Origin: Nyssa sinensis
Taxonomy: Eukaryota; Streptophyta; Magnoliopsida; Cornales; Nyssaceae
Length of the DNA stretch: 64,000 nt
Assembly (NCBI GenBank): GCA_008638375.1
Contig: CM018038.1
Location: 11,596,740-11,660,739 of the forward strand
Reading direction: 5' to 3'
In this document: one piece after another, positions 23,085 through 33,591 of the stretch
Layout of the letters: each line of letters starts with the position of its first letter
Position numbering within the stretch: position 1 is the stretch's first letter
Translations under genes and position numbers: made by a program
Notes under the pieces: model-generated
Database searches by the model: none
Seen by the model: only the letters and a program-made list of their open reading frames with translations
Told to the model about the DNA's origin: nothing

Positions 23085-23584
23085 GTGCGTCTATGTGACG
23101 GCTGCCCTTCCAAACCCTAATTAAAAATAAAATAATGTCTTAATATAACTAGGAAAGTGGTGTTTCAGCTAGGATTTTCGCGCACCAAGTAACTTTCCAA
23201 AAATAAATCGCGTTGGGCCCGCATATTAAAATTTCGCGCGCACAAAAACGCCAGCAGTGTAGGTGCAGAAACTTCAAGCCCCATTTTGACCTTGATTCAA
23301 TTCGAAACTCGCAAAACGTAAAACATAAAAGTTGTAGATCTGTTTCTTGGCTTTCCAAAGCATCTTGAATCATCTTAATCGGAGCTCGGAGGAGAGTGTT
23401 ATTCCCAGATTACGAAGCAACATCGAAACTATCCGAAAATCGCCCAATTAGCATTTTTTTGCACTTAACGCCTCCTTTTGCATCCTAAATCAAAATATAA
23501 GAATAATGAGTACATTTAGGCACCAAATAAATATAAAAGATTAAATATTAAGAGAGAACAATACGACATTTTGCATTCTCATCA
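22199..23584 (-). mobile_element. Solo LTR of an Athila-type element inside the chromovirus
   Basis: The 1,386-bp block begins TGGTGTGCTGTCG and ends CATTCTCATCA. Its reverse complement matches the LTR at 59918-61369 along its length (TGATGAGAATG...CGACAGCACACCA). It is flanked on both sides by CATCC (22194-22198 and 23585-23589), a perfect 5-bp target duplication, and there is no internal sequence, so the pair of LTRs recombined to a solo LTR. The chromovirus integrase continues after it. It contains an AG microsatellite at 23041-23082. Confidence 0.95.
23041..23082. repeat. (AG)n microsatellite in solo LTR
   Basis: About 21 AG units. The related LTR at 59.9 kb has only ACACAC and CTCTCTC stretches at the matching place (60523-60545). 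Confidence 0.9.
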
Positions 23585-24392
23585 CATCCCTAATCCGATG
23601 GCCAGATCGAGTGAATTAATGCATTATTAGAACTCTACTTATAGCACTACGTTAGTGCCAACGAACGAGATTGGGCCAAACTCTTTGACGTGGCACAATT
23701 TTCTTATAATATACAACGGAGTGAGGCTACTAATCGGAGTCCATTTGAGGTTGTCATCGAATGACAACCAATGACGCCTGATGCGATAGCATCTTCCTAT
23801 GGTGGGAAAATTTTGGTGGCCTACAAATTCGCTAAAACTTGGCAAGAGCAAGCCGACTTAGCATAGGCCTACCTTGACAAGGCGATAAAGAAGATGAAGA
23901 AGTGGGCTGACAAGAAGAGGAGACCAAGAGAGTATAATGTGTGAGACTTGGTCGTCGTCAAGCTTCTACCTCAACAATTCAAAACACTAAGGAAAGTATA
24001 TAAGGGGTTAGTAAGGTGCTACGATAGACCGTTTCCTATCCTATAATGTGTGGGTAAAGTCTCCTATAAAGTTCAACTTCTGCCTAAACTAAAGATCCAC
24101 TCAGTCTTCCGTGTTAGTTTACTAAAGTCATATCATCAAGACATGGAAGACCCAAGTCGCGGAGAATCAAAGTGAGCACCAATTGCCATGGTAACGTTTT
24201 GACAAGGAAGTTAATAACATCCTTATCGATAGAGTAATACGAATTAGGGGTGTCCTGAACTACACAGAGTACTTGGTAAAGTAGAAGGACTTGTCGGATA
24301 GCGAAGTGAGCTGGGAACACGAAGACTCGTTATAGCAATTTGCGGAGCATATCCAGCGGTTCAAGGAAAAAGGCTCGACGGGGGCGTCGTGA
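23585..24392 (+). pseudogene. Chromovirus integrase C-terminus and chromodomain (broken)
   Basis: The frame resumes after the solo LTR: AKLFDVAQFSYNIQRSEAT and SPFEVV, then WADKKRRPREYNV, VYKGLVRCYDRPFPIL, KVSYKVQLLPKLKIHSVFRV and SLLKSYHQDMEDPSR. At 24221-24365 is a chromodomain: ILIDRVIRIRGVLNYTEYLV followed by KDLSDSEVSWEHEDSL and QFAEHIQRF. Two positions where Trp is expected (VKWKD and SLWQF) are TAG. The coding ends at TGA 24390-24392. In chromoviruses this domain directs integration to heterochromatin marks. Confidence 0.9.
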
Positions 24393-24400
24393 ACTTAAGT

Positions 24401-24409
24401 GGGGAAGGA
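24401..24409 (+). promoter_or_regulatory. Polypurine tract of chromovirus
   Basis: GGGGAAGGA abuts the TG of the 3' LTR, the expected primer for plus-strand DNA synthesis. Confidence 0.85.
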
Positions 24410-24962
24410 TGTCACGATCCGCTTAACTGCTGGAAGGTTATGCCACATCGATGCTATGAAAATGCCACATGAGCGCTTACTAGATGATCCATTTTGTTTG
24501 CATAACAGGCCTGCATGGATTCTCTAGAACATTGTTGAAGTGTGTAGAGAGTTCTAAACTTGTGTAGAACTTTACACATACTTCTAGACTTGTATAGAGC
24601 ATTCTAGAATGTTGTAGACACTTGATACTTTTGTAAGGATTCTATAATGATCCCTTAAGGAGGTGAAAACATTCTAGACATACTTTTATAGCCCTTAGAT
24701 CAAAATGATCCTAACCGTCCATTATAAGGCCAAGAGACTATAAAAGGGAGTGGGGTATCATTTGTCACCCAACCAACCAAGTGTAAGAAATCTTCTCTTG
24801 AACAATACAAGTTCCTTTCGCTCTAACTCTCTTATTCCCTGACCATCATCTTCTTTATCCATAAGACTAAGTGTGCTTGTTAGGTAGGCTGACTTAGCAC
24901 TACAAGCCTATTTGTGAGTTGCTAAGTGCCGCACAGGTGCTTAGAATATTAAGCTCGTGACA
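24410..24962 (+). repeat. Chromovirus 3' LTR
   Basis: Starts TGTCACGATCCG and ends GCTCGTGACA; next bases CTTT. TATA-like CTATAAAAGGGAG at 24738. Confidence 0.95.
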
Positions 24963-25671
24963 CTTTGCTGGAATGAACAGTGCTAGAGAGGGGTGTGAGG
25001 GTTGGACAGGACAATGCAGTGTGGAGGTTTAGGGTCATTTTTTACTACAAATGGGTGGCGACTCATGGACAGTACTTCAAAAGCTACTCAGACCAGTACA
25101 ATCATAACTTCATTTTGGATCAATTAATTCTGAGGCTCACCACCGCTAACAGGCCGCCAAACAGCCCAGTCTCACTTTGAAATCACGTTTGTTGTTTAAA
25201 ACGTCAAATGGGGTTACAAAATAGGCCGTCAAATGGTGTTCTTTGAAGAGAAATTATTATATGGTCCGGATCAGTAACTAAGTTAATGGTTCTGACTAAT
25301 CACGAATTGTGATGAATACAAAATTTACTTTCTTGTCTTTTAAAAGTTGAATGTACATATGACAATTAATAATTCATCGCCCTTTGAACTCGTGAGTATT
25401 AAATAGAATATGCTAAAAAATCGTATTTTTGTCTTGAGGATATAATCATCTATCTTCAAAGTCTTATCAAGTGAACTAATTTCGAGAATTATCTTATTAG
25501 GTTTTTTTTTTTGATAAAACGATGTGAAGATGAGAATTGAACTCACATCAATTGTGTGGGAAATGGGCACTTGCACCACTTGCATAAGATCTCGGTCCTC
25601 TTATTAGATTTAATTTTTACAAATTTACAATCTTATAGAACTATTAACATTCAAATAGAATAAGGATCTAT
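24963..25671. other. Intergenic DNA
   Basis: No gene recognised. Around 25510-25600 is a degenerate repeat resembling other interspersed plant repeats (GATGAGAATTGAACTCACAT...); it does not fold as a tRNA by eye. Confidence 0.5.
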
Positions 25672-25905
25672 CTAGGGCCGGCTCTAGACAATTTGAGGCC
25701 TAAAGAGACAAAGTAATAACTTTAAATGAGGCTTTTTTATTTTAATAGTAATGTAAAATTTTAATTTAATATTAATATTATAAAAGTATACTAAATATAA
25801 AAAATATATAAAAATGATTTTAATACTTTGTTTTCTATATACATATAATATTTATTTTTGTAATATAAAATTATAATAATTTTATCGAGGAAAGATGTAT
25901 ATATT
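25672..25905 (-). mobile_element. Truncated hAT-like MITE
   Basis: AGGGCCGGCTCTAGACAATT and the following TTTAAATGAGGCTTTTTTAT to GAGGAAAGATGT match the reverse complement of the right half of the element at 46001-46524. Only one end is present. Confidence 0.65.
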
Positions 25906-27032
25906 GAATAAAAGTTTGGTAGAATCTGTTACTCATATACATTGGCTTCAAAGAGATCAATTACAATCACTGGTCAAGGAATGGACCTAGAAACTTCCAA
26001 ATGGGTCTAGCAATATTGATTTGTGAAGCTATTGCCTCATTTCAATAGCACATATTAATAACACTAGAACTCTAGTAAGTCATATGTTGAGAAGTAGGAC
26101 CTAAAAATAAACCCCCTTTTTATTATAGCAAAGACAATAAATTGGTTCATGCCAACACACTTAAATGTTTCTCAAGTGGTGCATCACTTACAAGGAAGTT
26201 ACTTCTTTTCCTTTTTCTTTTCCTAAGGCATAAAAAATAATAATAAGAGCACGACTCTATTGTATAGCCAAGACTAGCTATCCTTGTTGAGTTCAATCTA
26301 TAAGCGAAAGAAGAAAAGAAAATATAATATTGCTTCATTTGGGAGGTCTCGCAATCACCGCCTCAAGGTTTAAATTGTGAAACAGTTTGGTCAACAGAGA
26401 AATTTCTCTTATCTGTTGTTAGTTCTTAGAATCTTTTTAGTTATGTATTCCACCCTTATTTTTATCTATGTTTCTTCTTTTAATCTTGAACATGACGTTA
26501 TGTATAATTTGTGTTTGCTTTTTTTTTTTTTTTTTAATACAAGTGCACATCACAATTTCTCTGTCCATAAAATAGGGAAATTTTGCATAAAAAAATTTCT
26601 CTATCCACTAAATAGATAAATTTCTCTATTTAAAAAGAATAATTTTTTTAATTTCATATGCAATATGGACCTCATTTGACAGATCTCGATTTTTAGAATC
26701 CATATATATATATATATTTTATGAAAAATGGATTTATAAATTGAAAGTTATTTAATTTTGAAGTTTCTAAAAAAAAAGTTAGGACATGGCAATAGGCTGG
26801 GCACAAGAAAGGCGCAACAAGATTATTTCTTCGTGTTTTCATATGGATAGGTATTTTTGTCAACAAAATATTGAGGGACTTTTTGAGTTAAAATGTTTTA
26901 GGTTGGACCTTGTGCTAATTAAATACTTTATGGGAGACCTATTGTTGAATCCCCCAATAAAAAAAGAAGAATAACTATTTATGTTGCTCTTACAATTTCT
27001 CATGTGCAATTGCTTAAGGACTATCTTCATTA
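25906..27032. other. AT-rich intergenic DNA
   Basis: No gene recognised. Includes a TA microsatellite near 26700-26717 and a 16-T run near 26520. The short frame at 26786-26974 is not a family I know. Confidence 0.5.
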
Positions 27033-27750
27033 TTTGCTAGAGCTAACCACTTCTAAATGGGTTTAATAATATCAATGCTCTCAACAAAATTATTATACTC
27101 AATTGAAGTGTAGTCAAATGAATGACATTTCAGAATAGGATTCATTCAAAATAACTATGTTTTTCATATAATAACATTTCAAAAAGTTTTAACTTTATTG
27201 ACAAAATATAAATTCATACGATGAAATGCGATCATAATTAAATTCTCTCAAAATCATGATTTTTGAGTAAATATGAGCTTACTTCTTATACTTCATCAAG
27301 ATAACAGTTACTTCTAGACAAAGACAACCATAGATCCTTTATTTAACCCAAAAACTTGAAAGATATATAAAAATACAAATTAAGAGAAATGAAAAGGTCA
27401 CACTAGATTCCTAAAATTTCCTCTAATATTTTTTTTCACCATCTTGCACTTTGTGACCGTATACTACTTTCCTAGCGAATAAAATTTTAAGGAACTATAA
27501 TAAAGTGATTTTACCTTCTCATTTCTTTCTTCTTTTCTCCTATATGTATGCTTAGGGCAAAAAGCCAACCTCATCCTTCTCTTTAAGCTCTCTTGTTTCT
27601 ACTCCTTTGATTTTCTTTCTCCACCCCCACCCCCACCACCTCATCCTCCTCCTCCTCCTCCTCCCCCTCCTCTATGTCATTCTTATTCTCTTGAAAGAGT
27701 TAAACATATAAGGGTAAGTATCAATTCTATATATATAGTTCAACTTTATA
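27033..27750 (+). promoter_or_regulatory. Duplicated promoter/leader block, copy A
   Basis: Similar in order and sequence to copy B (31462-33050): CCACTTCTAAATGGGTTTAA, TCAATTGAAGTGTAGT, AGACAAAGACAACCATAGAT, CACTTTGTGACCGTATACTA, CCAACCTCATCCTTCT, AAGCTCTCTTGTTTCTACTC and a consensus donor AGG|GTAAGT at 27713/27714. It looks like a promoter, a CT-rich first leader exon and the start of an intron. No coding exons follow it; a retroelement does. Confidence 0.75.
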
Positions 27751-27845
27751 ATTTCACATCTAATACAATGTAGTCCTTTGAGTTTTTTTCCTCCTCCATC
27801 TTCTCTCTTTCTTGTATCTTTTATATTATTCCACCAAATCTAACA

Positions 27846-27858
27846 TGGTATCAGAGCC
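27846..27858 (+). promoter_or_regulatory. Primer binding site, initiator-Met tRNA type
   Basis: TGGTATCAGAGCC, an exact match to the common plant LTR element primer site, directly after the LTR end. Confidence 0.9.
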
Positions 27859-29482
27859 ACTTTGATTTTTCCACCATCATCTTCCAATCCATAAGTTCAT
27901 CACCATGGTTTCGTCAAGCACCACTGGTTACTCTCAAGCCCTGCCAACAATTGCAACAACCTTTCCTAGCAGTTGCACCAATCTCCACTTCACTGTTCAT
28001 CATTGATTAAAAAAAAAAAATCATAGTTGTGACCTTGTTCTCTCATTAGTAGCAGCAGTACCATCACAATCGCAATCATTTTCATCAGTCGTTGCAAAGC
28101 CTCCAGCAACATCCATCTTTGTTCACCAAGCTAATGACATCCTTCGAACATCACCACTCTGTGACATTGCGAAGACAACCCTGTTTGGAAGTAGCCGTCG
28201 TCACCCCCGACTTGTCGGATTTGAACCAGCGACCTAAGGATAATCTGATCGACTTAGCCAACTCTGCCTCTCCAATTGGTTGTTCAATACCAAATCATGA
28301 CATCAGCCCCTATAATGGTTTTACCCAAAGCTTCTGCCCAACTCCCTACAAACAATGTCAAGCAGCAGATCAGGACTTCACAGCTTTGATAGGATTGCCT
28401 TTTTTTCAATATCCCAACTGCTTTGTCTGAAATGTTGCCACCCTTGGCTTTGGAAGAAGAATCAGCATAGGACAATCCATTGGATGGGTCCTTTGCAGAT
28501 GTGTCAATTCTTATCTCACTAGGATTTGGAACTTTCATGTCTGTCTTTTCAGATAACTCAGTTGTTTCATAATTTTCACCATCATGAGATGAAGCTTTCT
28601 GATCATCCGAAACTCCATCTCCTCATTTTCCTGCATTCTTCTTTCATAGTTGTAATGCCTCATTAACTCACTATTGTTCAATCACAGATCGAAGGTCTTA
28701 CTCACTCACTTACTCACTCACTGTTGTTCAGTCACAGACCAAAGGTCATTAGATTGCAACACACTCACTCACTCATTCACTTACTATTGCACCACCAGAA
28801 TCTTCTTGTCATTGTGCACAATCCTCTAGCCACGCCGTCATTTTCTCCACTCTCACCATCCCATACCTGCAACAACTTATCTCAGCTCTGTACCTCCGTC
28901 ACATCTGCCACTTAATGGTGCAACGTCTCTATTCATCATCACAAAATCTCTATCAAGCCCCGTCATCACCATTGACTCTTTCAATACATCCCACCACCAG
29001 ATTGATCGTCACCACCCAAATCACAATAAGCTATTGTTCACCATAACCAGCCACTGTTATAACATTCACCCAACAAGTGAACTACCAAAGTCACGGAGAA
29101 GCTCTCACGTCTTTTCTTCGCTTCCGCATCTTCAACATTAGGTCAACTATTCGGCTCAGTTGTGACCATGTCACTGTTCCTCACCGTCCTTGTCAACATT
29201 CGATCAACCATCTGGCTCAGTCGTGACCATGTCACTACTCCTTACCATCACTATTCCTCGGCTATGCACACCATCATTTGCACTTCTATGCGCCGCCTTT
29301 AGTTCCAGCTCCTCGTTTCCATGCGTCGTCATGAGCTCTATTGAGATTCCACCTTCACAACCAAGTCAACTTGGGTAACACCTACATTTCAACCACAACG
29401 CCAACAAGTCAACTGTCCACTTTCAGAGATTTTTGTTTGCAAACTCAAGTTGGTTTGCCTCCCACCATGAGTTTGAGGAGGG

Positions 29483-29731
29483 GTGTTAGAAGTATAATAG
29501 TTCATATATTAGTATTGTGTAATTCTAGTAGGATTAGGATTTCATAATTTATTTCCTTTATTAATACTTTCCATGTAAAACCTCATCACCCTCCTATATA
29601 AGGAGCTTTCTTGTATAATTTCACATCAATTCAGTCTAATACAATATAATCCTTTGAGTTTTTTTCCCTTCTCCCTCTTCTCTCTTTCTTCTCTATTTTT
29701 TGTCTCTTTTATGTTATTCTATCAAATTTAA
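29483..29731 (+). repeat. 3' LTR of the non-autonomous element
   Basis: Starts TGTTAGAAGTATAATAG and ends AAATTTAACA. A TATA-like CTCCTATATAAGGAGC lies at 29591-29606, the likely element promoter, and itself forms a short palindrome. Confidence 0.85.
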
Positions 29732-29860
29732 CAATAATAAATTTACACAAAATCCCATAACGAGATAAATTATTGCTCTCTAAGTTTTTCTCGTATACTC
29801 CTTCAGACTTTCAATATTTTATTGTCACGTATATGTTTTAAAAATTTTATGAAGAATTTA

Positions 29861-30040
29861 ATCTCTTATATACTTGGTAAAAAAATATTAGAGATTTGAA
29901 AGTATATGATGAGTAAGATCTGAAGAATAATCCAAAATAGATTTTAAAAATCTCTTATATACTTGGTAAAAAAAATATTAAAGATTTGAAAGTATATGAT
30001 GAGTAAGATCTGAAAAATAATCCAAAATAGATTTTAAAAA
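29861..30040. repeat. Tandem duplication, about 90-bp unit
   Basis: ATCTCTTATATACTTGGTAA through CAAAATAGATTTTAAAAATC occurs twice in direct order (from 29861 and 29950) with about three differences. Confidence 0.9.
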
Positions 30041-30200
30041 TCAATTATGTATAACACCGTAAAAGTCTTCAAATAACATAGGGCAATTTTTACACATGCA
30101 AAATCACAGCTGAGCCATTTGTTATCCATGCAGAACCCAATAGTGCTAGTGATACGCGTGCCTGAACATATATACATACATAAATACATATATCTATCTC

Positions 30201-30207
<7 letters not shown>

Positions 30208-30243
<36 letters not shown>
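30208..30243. repeat. (TA)n microsatellite
   Basis: About 17 TA units, preceded by TCTATCTC and TGTGTGTG. Confidence 0.95.
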
Positions 30244-30246
<3 letters not shown>

Positions 30247-31461
30247 TGTATAAGAGAGAGACAGATTGACCCTCAATCTTCAACTTGTAGAAAAGAAAAA
30301 GAAAAAGCAAGTAGGGATGAGAATGCTGACAAAGTGCATTAACAGTGGCCCATAATTAACCAAACAAGATAGTTCATATCTTGGAAGGGTTAATAACTTT
30401 TATTTTTTTCTTGCACATCAAGTATGGGGTGTAATTAAAATGGAATAGGGATCAAATTTTGTCCTTAAACTCATCTTAATCAAGTCTTGGCTGGCCATTA
30501 ATAAGATGTAATTAATAGTTAGTTCCATCTCTCCAGTTCCACCACACAAGAATGAGACTCTATTATTTTTTTAGGCCCATCTTCAGCAAATTAGCAAGGG
30601 AGTTTAGCTATAAGACAATGTCCCTTTCTATCCAATATGAAGTTCAAAGCATAGAGATTGTAACACATAATGATGAGTTGTGTATTAGGGTTCATATCCT
30701 CTTCAATTAATTAGCAATCGAATAAAATATTATTCCGTTTAAGAAAAGAAAATGATATTTTACTTATCATTTGGTCATTGACATTTCACTTTTACCATTT
30801 TTTTTAAAAAAAATAAAATTATCAAAATGATTTTTGTTAAAAGTAATGAATTCTATATATATATATGCTATATATATTTTTTGATGAATAAATAAGAAAT
30901 ATCTTAGACCAGTACTAAATTAAATCTTTTTTTTTTTTAAATGGAGCTCGTGGTTAAAAAACAGACAGTACTAATAGAATATTTCTTAAAAGAAAAATGA
31001 GCTACTATTTCACAATAAAAAATTATGGTCCTTAATCTTACATGTGTGCATCACAAATGTGAGATTGGATTATAGAAATAACTATTTTGACTATAGAAAC
31101 AACTATTTAAGTTATAAAAACAAAACAAATTGTGTAAACAATTCAATCTTTTAAAGGAGTTAATTTTAAAAATTTTTATATATATAATCAATCCTGGGAA
31201 GTGTTAATTTTTCATACTACCCTTCTATTTGTAGTATTTATCACCTTTCCAACCACGATTCAACTAAATAAGGGTACTTTAGGAAAGTAAAAAAAAAACT
31301 TGTTCATCTACCTTTTGAACTCCGTAACTATTATAGGAGAAGTTATTTTACAATCTGTCACATACGTGTGATGAGTTTTTTAGTTTTAATAATATAGTAG
31401 ATCCCACGTGGATCCTGCAATATATTGAAGTAAATAAATTACTGAAGATAAACAAAAAAGG
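30244..31461. other. Intergenic DNA, partly similar to 33.7-33.8 kb
   Basis: No gene recognised. 30265-30340 (CAACTTGTAGAAAAGAAAAA, then GGGATGAGAATGCTGAC) resembles 33700-33765, suggesting copy A of the duplication once reached this far. The rest is AT-rich with a TATA repeat near 30855. Confidence 0.5.
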
Positions 31462-31959
31462 AAGAGCTAGCCACTTCTAAATGGGTTTAACAATAACAAT
31501 GCTCCCTACAAGATAATTATGCTCAATTGAAGTGTAGTGAAATGAATTGCCTTTTAGAATAGGATTCATTCAAAAGAAATCTAAGTGATTTTCATATAAT
31601 AGTATTTCAAAAAGTTTTAGAAAAATATACATTTTTTTTTTTATGATTTTCCTACTTATTTAACCTTCAATATAATGATGGTTAAAATTTTAAGAAGAGC
31701 CAATTCTTAACCAAAATATAACAAAATTAAACTAACAGGAAAAAGAAATAGACACTTTATATTGGTACGTAGGAAGCAAGAAAGAGTATTAATATTGTGG
31801 GGAATTTATAAATATCATAATTAACAAAGTTCTAAGTTAGAAAGTTAAATTGTTAGAACCCCTTTGAAGTAATTGTATAGTGAAATCCTTTATTTTATTA
31901 TTTTATTTATTTTTGATAGGTAACACTTTTGTAATTTAAGAATATTTATTCCGACAAAA

Positions 31960-32430
31960 AATTATATACGACAAAATATAGTGTCGGATAGATTTTATTA
32001 GCGAGATGACACATAAAAACTTTAATGACAAAATATAACTTTAAACTTCCGACAAACGACAAAATTTGACTTTATGCTTCCGACAAAAAAAATTTCATAT
32101 ACAACAAAATATAATGTCGGATAGCTTTTATAAGCGAGACGGCAAATAATAACTTTAATGACAAAATTTAACTTTATACTTCTGACCAAAAAAATTCATA
32201 TACGACAAAATATAATGTCAGATGGATTTTATAAGCGAGATGACAAATAATATCTTTATCAACAAAAAAATTTCAAATATGAAAAAATATAATGTTTGAC
32301 AGATTTATAAGTGAGACGACAAATAATAACTTTAACGACAAAATATAACTTTATACTTTTGACAAAAAAATCTCATATACAAATGTTAGATAGATTTAAA
32401 AGAAAGACGACAAATTATAACTTTATCTAA
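31960..32430. repeat. Minisatellite, about 80-130-bp degenerate units
   Basis: About five units. Each carries TATACGACAAAATATAATGT, GATAGATTTTATAAGCGAGA and ACAAATAATAACTTTAATGA-like words, with starts near 31965, 32097, 32201, 32277 and 32376. Copy A has only one trace of this motif (AACTTTATTGACAAAATATA, 27190-27209). Confidence 0.8.
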
Positions 32431-32775
32431 AAAATATAAATTTATACAACGAAATGCGATCGTAATGAAATTCTCTCAAAATCATGATTTTTGAGTATAC
32501 ATGAGCATACTTTGCCCACTTCACCATAATGACAATTACTTTTAGACAAAGACAACCATAGATCCTTTATTTACCCCTTAAACTTGAGAGATATATAAAA
32601 ATACAAATTAAGAAAAATGAAAACGTCACACTAGATTTCCAAAATTTCCTTAACAATTTTTTTTTTTACCATATATCTTGCACTTTGTGACCGTATACTA
32701 CTTTCCCAATAACTAACATTTTAAGTAACTATAATAAAGTGAATTTTACCATCTCATTTCTATCTTCTTTTCTCC

Positions 32776-32862
<87 letters not shown>
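32776..32862. repeat. (TA)n(GA)n compound microsatellite at promoter
   Basis: About 13 TA units and 30 GA units immediately before the CT-rich leader. Copy A has the unexpanded TATATGTATGCTTAGGGC at this point. Confidence 0.95.
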
Positions 32863-32864
<2 letters not shown>

Positions 32865-33195
32865 AACCTCATCCTTCTTTTTAAGCTCTCTTGTTTCTAC
32901 TCCTTTAATTTTCTTCCTCCACCACCTGCCATTCTCCTCCTCTACCTCCACCTCCTCCTCCTTGTCATTCTCCCGAAAGAGATAAACATACAAGGGTAAG
33001 TATCAGTTCTATATATATATATAGTTCAATTTTATAGTTTCACATTGTTAATTTAACTTTTGTGATTCTAACTTGTACATTCATTCACCCCTCTTCCTAT
33101 TTTTCTTCTATATCTATGATTTTCTTTGAATGGATTTATTTGCCATTTGTTTTTTATAGGAATTCTCGATCTTTCAACAGATCAAACCCCATCCC

Positions 33196-33226
33196 TTCTC
33201 TCTCTCTCTCTCTCTCTCTCATGCAC

Positions 33227-33266
<40 letters not shown>
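33196..33266. repeat. (TC)n and (AT)n microsatellites
   Basis: About 12 TC units (33196-33220) and 19 AT units (33229-33266), separated by ATGCACATG. Confidence 0.95.
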
Positions 33267-33274
<8 letters not shown>

Positions 33275-33504
33275 TTCTTTTTCTCCCCGTCCCTCTGATC
33301 ATGACTCTCTTTCTGCAGCACTTGACTATTGATACAACAAGCTCGCAAAGGAAAAGTAAGACAACTATCAGAATTGTATAACCTTTGTAAGTTCAATTCC
33401 TTTAGATATATACATCTTGTTGTTTATGTGACTAGATTTTCGAAAACTAATCAATTAACCCACATCTCCATTGGCATGCATGTACCAATTACTAGAAATA
33501 TATC

Positions 33505-33514
33505 ACACACACAC

Positions 33515-33552
<38 letters not shown>

Positions 33553-33591
33553 TTCTCCATTGTGTATATATATATATATGTGTGTGTGTGT
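33505..33591. repeat. Alternating (AC)n(AT)n(GT)n blocks
   Basis: The sequence CACACACACATATATATATA to GTGTGTGTGTGT is followed by TTTCTCCATTGTGT and a second TA/GT run; TTTCTCCATTGTGT then recurs. Self-complementary AC/GT arms could form a hairpin. Confidence 0.9.

Larger units (their letters stand above)
18530..24962 (+). mobile_element. Ty3-type chromovirus with both LTRs (inactive)
   Basis: LTRs of 554 and 553 bp (18530-19083, 24410-24962) start TGTCAYGATCCG and end GTGACA. A methionine-type primer site follows the 5' LTR and a purine tract precedes the 3' LTR. CTTT flanks both outer ends, consistent with a 4-5-bp target duplication. The coding order gag, RT, RNase H, integrase, chromodomain is the Ty3/chromovirus order. 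The zinc knuckle and protease are missing, many stops are present, and the integrase is split by a solo LTR (22199-23584). Confidence 0.95.
27751..29731 (+). mobile_element. Non-autonomous LTR retrotransposon with truncated 5' LTR
   Basis: 3' LTR at 29483-29731 (TGTTAGAAG...TTTAACA) follows a purine tract (TTGAGGAGGGG, 29472-29482). Only the last 95 bp or so of the 5' LTR remain (27751-27845, ending AATCTAACA), then a perfect primer site TGGTATCAGAGCC. The 1.6-kb interior is C/A/T-rich with TCACTCACT repeats (28690-28790) and no polymerase motifs, so it needed another element's enzymes. Confidence 0.85.
31462..33050 (+). promoter_or_regulatory. Duplicated promoter/leader block, copy B
   Basis: The counterpart of copy A. 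It ends with a CT-rich leader and a consensus donor AAGG|GTAAGT (32995/32996). It precedes the gene at 36.17 kb in the right orientation, so it is probably that gene's promoter and first non-coding exon (about 32863-32995). Relative to copy A it has gained a minisatellite (31.96-32.43 kb) and a TA/GA microsatellite (32776-32862). The link to the gene is inferred. Confidence 0.6.

Noticed and set aside
25505..25600. tRNA-like words (GAACTCACATC..., GAGAATTGAAC)
   Set aside because: No cloverleaf arms could be paired; it resembles an interspersed repeat.
28092..28430. 112-codon frame in the non-autonomous LTR element
   Set aside because: No gag, protease or polymerase motif, and the frame does not continue to either side; not supported as a gene.
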